Assembly (NCBI GenBank): GCA_018056765.1
Contig: JAGPFA010000007.1
Coordinates: 1 to 34,580 of the forward strand
Reading direction: 5' to 3'
Length of the DNA stretch: 34,580 nt
Source of the DNA: Syntrophaceae bacterium
GTDB lineage: Bacteria; Desulfobacterota; Syntrophia; Syntrophales; Smithellaceae
The notes beneath the pieces were generated by a model that searched no databases, was not told the DNA's origin, and saw nothing but the letters and a program-made list of their open reading frames with translations. Below are positions 33,111 to 34,580 of the stretch, in pieces. Each line of letters starts with the position of its first letter. The first letter of the stretch is position 1. The translations under genes were made by a program, and so were the position numbers.

Positions 33111-34451
33111 TTACAGGTTCAGACTTTTTTTGATACCGGCGGCGATATCCCGCACGTTTTGCATAACCACTTGCTCATCTATCGTTAAAAGACTGCGGTT
33201 TTCCATAACTACTTTTCCGCCTATGACAACCGTGTCCACATCCGCGCCACAGGCGGCGTAGGCCAGGTGCGAGTACTCACTGTAGAGCGGAGTCAGATGA
33301 GGTTTGTCCATATCCAGAACAATGATGTCCGCTTGCTTGCCGACCTCGAGCGACCCGATCATATTTTCCATACCCAGGGCTTTGGCGCCTTCGATTGTCG
33401 CCATGCGTAAAACGGTGCGTGCATCCATAAGTGTCGGATCGAGGCGGGCCACCTTGTGAAGTTTGGCGGCCGTGTTCATCTCGCGGATCATATCCAGCGT
33501 ATTGTTGCTGGCGGCCCCGTCCGTGCCCAGCCCTACCGTGACACCGGCTTTTTGCATATCCGGTACGGGCGCGATGCCGCTGGCCAGCTTCATGTTGCTG
33601 GCCGGGTTGTGAGACACCTTGCAGCCGTATTCGGCAAAAAGATTAATTTCTTCCGGCGACAGGTAAACACAGTGAAAGGCAAGCAGATTATTGTCCAGGC
33701 AGCCGATTTCCTGCAAAAAAGTCACCGGGCTTTTGCCCAGCTTTTCTTCAAGTTGTCCGCGCTCCGCCCTGTTTTCCAGAAGATGGATGCCCAGCAGTAA
33801 TCCATATTCATCGGCAATTGCCTTTGCCTCGCGCACTACTGAGGGAGAGCAGGTGTACAGGGAATGGGGCTCCACAATGATTCCCACCAGCGGGTCATCG
33901 CGCCAGCGTTCGGCGAGCATCCGCGTATAGGCCAGCCCCTCAGCGGGTGATTTGCAGTTAGGCGAGGGGAAATCAAAGAGAACCTCTCCTACCAGACAGC
34001 GCATTCCCGCCTTACTGGCCGCTCGCGCTGTCTCCTGTTCAAAAATATACATATCGCAAAATGTTGTCGTGCCGGATTTGATCATCTCCGCGCAGGCCAG
34101 AAGCGATCCGTCGTAGGCCAGACGAGGGGTTACATTTTTTGCCTCGGCGGGGAAAATGTAATTATTGAGCCAGTCCATCAGCTCCAGATCGTCGGCGATA
34201 CCCCTGAAACAGGTCATAGCCGCGTGCGTGTGCGTATTCACAAGACCGGGCATGGCCAGCATGTTCGCCCGATCGATGATTTTCGGTGCCCTGTAGCGTG
34301 AAAGAATCTCGTCCTTTTTTGCGATATCCACAATCACGGACCCTTCAACGGCGATGGCCGCTTCCTCCAGACGGGTATCGGCTGCATCCATCAATAGAGC
34401 GCAGCGCGCGCAAATGATAAGATCGACATCCTTTGACTGTTTTTCATCCAT
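33111..34451 (-). CDS. mtaD: Amidohydrolase, 5-methylthioadenosine/S-adenosylhomocysteine deaminase type
   Basis: The 446-aa protein shows all metal-site and catalytic residues of the MTA/SAH deaminase group: His74 and His76 in NTHTHAAMT, His196 in EPHSLYTCSP, His223 and Glu226 in GIHLLENRAER, and Asp311 in GLGTDGAASNN; SNMKLASGIAPV is typical of the group. It deaminates 5-methylthioadenosine or S-adenosylhomocysteine (or related adenosines) in the cytoplasm as part of SAM salvage. The alternative substrates of this subgroup include guanine and atrazine-like compounds, but the motifs favour MTA/SAH. I chose ATG 34451; a GTG at 34478 without a ribosome-binding site extends the frame by nine codons. 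It is probably co-transcribed with the DUF4139 gene. Confidence 0.9.
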   Translation of the reverse strand: MDEKQSKDVDLIICARCALLMDAADTRLEEAAIAVEGSVIVDIAKKDEILSRYRAPKIIDRANMLAMPGLVNTHTHAAMTCFRGIADDLELMDWLNNYIFPAEAKNVTPRLAYDGSLLACAEMIKSGTTTFCDMYIFEQETARAASKAGMRCLVGEVLFDFPSPNCKSPAEGLAYTRMLAERWRDDPLVGIIVEPHSLYTCSPSVVREAKAIADEYGLLLGIHLLENRAERGQLEEKLGKSPVTFLQEIGCLDNNLLAFHCVYLSPEEINLFAEYGCKVSHNPASNMKLASGIAPVPDMQKAGVTVGLGTDGAASNNTLDMIREMNTAAKLHKVARLDPTLMDARTVLRMATIEGAKALGMENMIGSLEVGKQADIIVLDMDKPHLTPLYSEYSHLAYAACGADVDTVVIGGKVVMENRSLLTIDEQVVMQNVRDIAAGIKKSLNL

Positions 34452-34501
34452 GACGCACTTCTTACCATACAACCGCACCGGGCTTCAATAGACAAAAACC
34501 C

Positions 34502-34580
34502 CCCTTCGACAAGCTCAGGGCGGGCCCTTCGACAGGCTCAGGGCAGGCCCTTCGACAGGCTCAGGGCAGGCTTCGACAAG
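34502..34580. repeat. Tandem 23-bp repeat, at least 3.4 copies, cut by window edge
   Basis: Three full units (34502-34524, 34525-34547, 34548-34570) and a partial fourth share the pattern CCCTTCGACARGCTCAGGGC plus RGG. Units 2 and 3 are identical, and unit 1 differs at two positions. Each has GCCCT/AGGGC-like ends that can form a small hairpin. The core CTTCGACAAGCTCAGG resembles a short repeat common in intergenic DNA of many bacterial genomes, often near gene ends (from memory, not searched). It lies upstream of the amidohydrolase gene. Confidence 0.92.

Overview
The window reads as chromosomal DNA of an anaerobic, Gram-negative, LPS-making bacterium. The best guess is a syntrophic or sulfate-reducer-like deltaproteobacterium (Desulfobacterota, possibly Syntrophales). 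The grounds are a hybrid-cluster protein gene next to a CRP/FNR-type regulator, Kdo and Lpt genes fused to an rpoN-hpf-ptsN-hprK-rapZ cluster, a hybrid sensor kinase with an AHDFNN-type H-box, and a class I adenylate cyclase. This placement is inference from gene content; no marker gene such as rRNA is present. I see no tRNA, rRNA, CRISPR array, insertion sequence or prophage.

Layout. 1-2575: the first codons of a leftward gene behind a large inverted repeat, then a leftward CRP/FNR regulator divergent from hcp, with a perfect FNR-like palindrome between them. 2687-4126: rpiB (leftward) divergent from xerD. 4133-14365: one long rightward block with tight spacing: TPR membrane protein, kdsA, kdsC, a small multidrug-resistance (Gdx/SugE-like) transporter, lptC, lptA, lptB, rpoN, hpf, ptsN, a divergent hprK, and rapZ. 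It has an internal promoter before hpf and a strong palindromic hairpin after hpf. 14552-19337: three leftward genes (M23 peptidase, metallo-beta-lactamase-fold hydrolase, hybrid PAS histidine kinase). 19635-24057: a rightward operon of coaBC, family-4 uracil-DNA glycosylase, NfeD-type membrane protease, slipin and a small membrane protein. 24308-25513: a class I aminotransferase preceded by a structured, possibly switching, leader. 25507-29457: leftward hrpA helicase, divergent from class I adenylate cyclase (29514-31478). 31513-34451: leftward DUF4139 protein and an MTA/SAH-type amidohydrolase. 34502 to the end: a tandem 23-bp repeat that runs off the window.

How the genes work together. 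The central block joins outer-membrane building (Kdo synthesis; LptC/LptA/LptB of LPS transport) to sigma-54, ribosome hibernation and nitrogen-PTS-type regulation, an arrangement known in many proteobacteria. kdsD, usual in such blocks, is missing and an SMR transporter sits in the middle. The hcp/regulator pair is a nitrosative-stress module. NfeD and slipin are a known membrane-quality-control pair.

Most genes are ordinary. The parts most worth a second look are non-coding or divergent: the inverted repeat that could hide the ribosome-binding site and start codon of the left-edge gene, the leader with competing stems at 24174-24261, the HprK homologue lacking two catalytic motifs, the SMR gene inside the LPS block, and an in-frame 52-codon extension behind the amber stop of the M23 peptidase. 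I did not find a clearly new multi-gene system.
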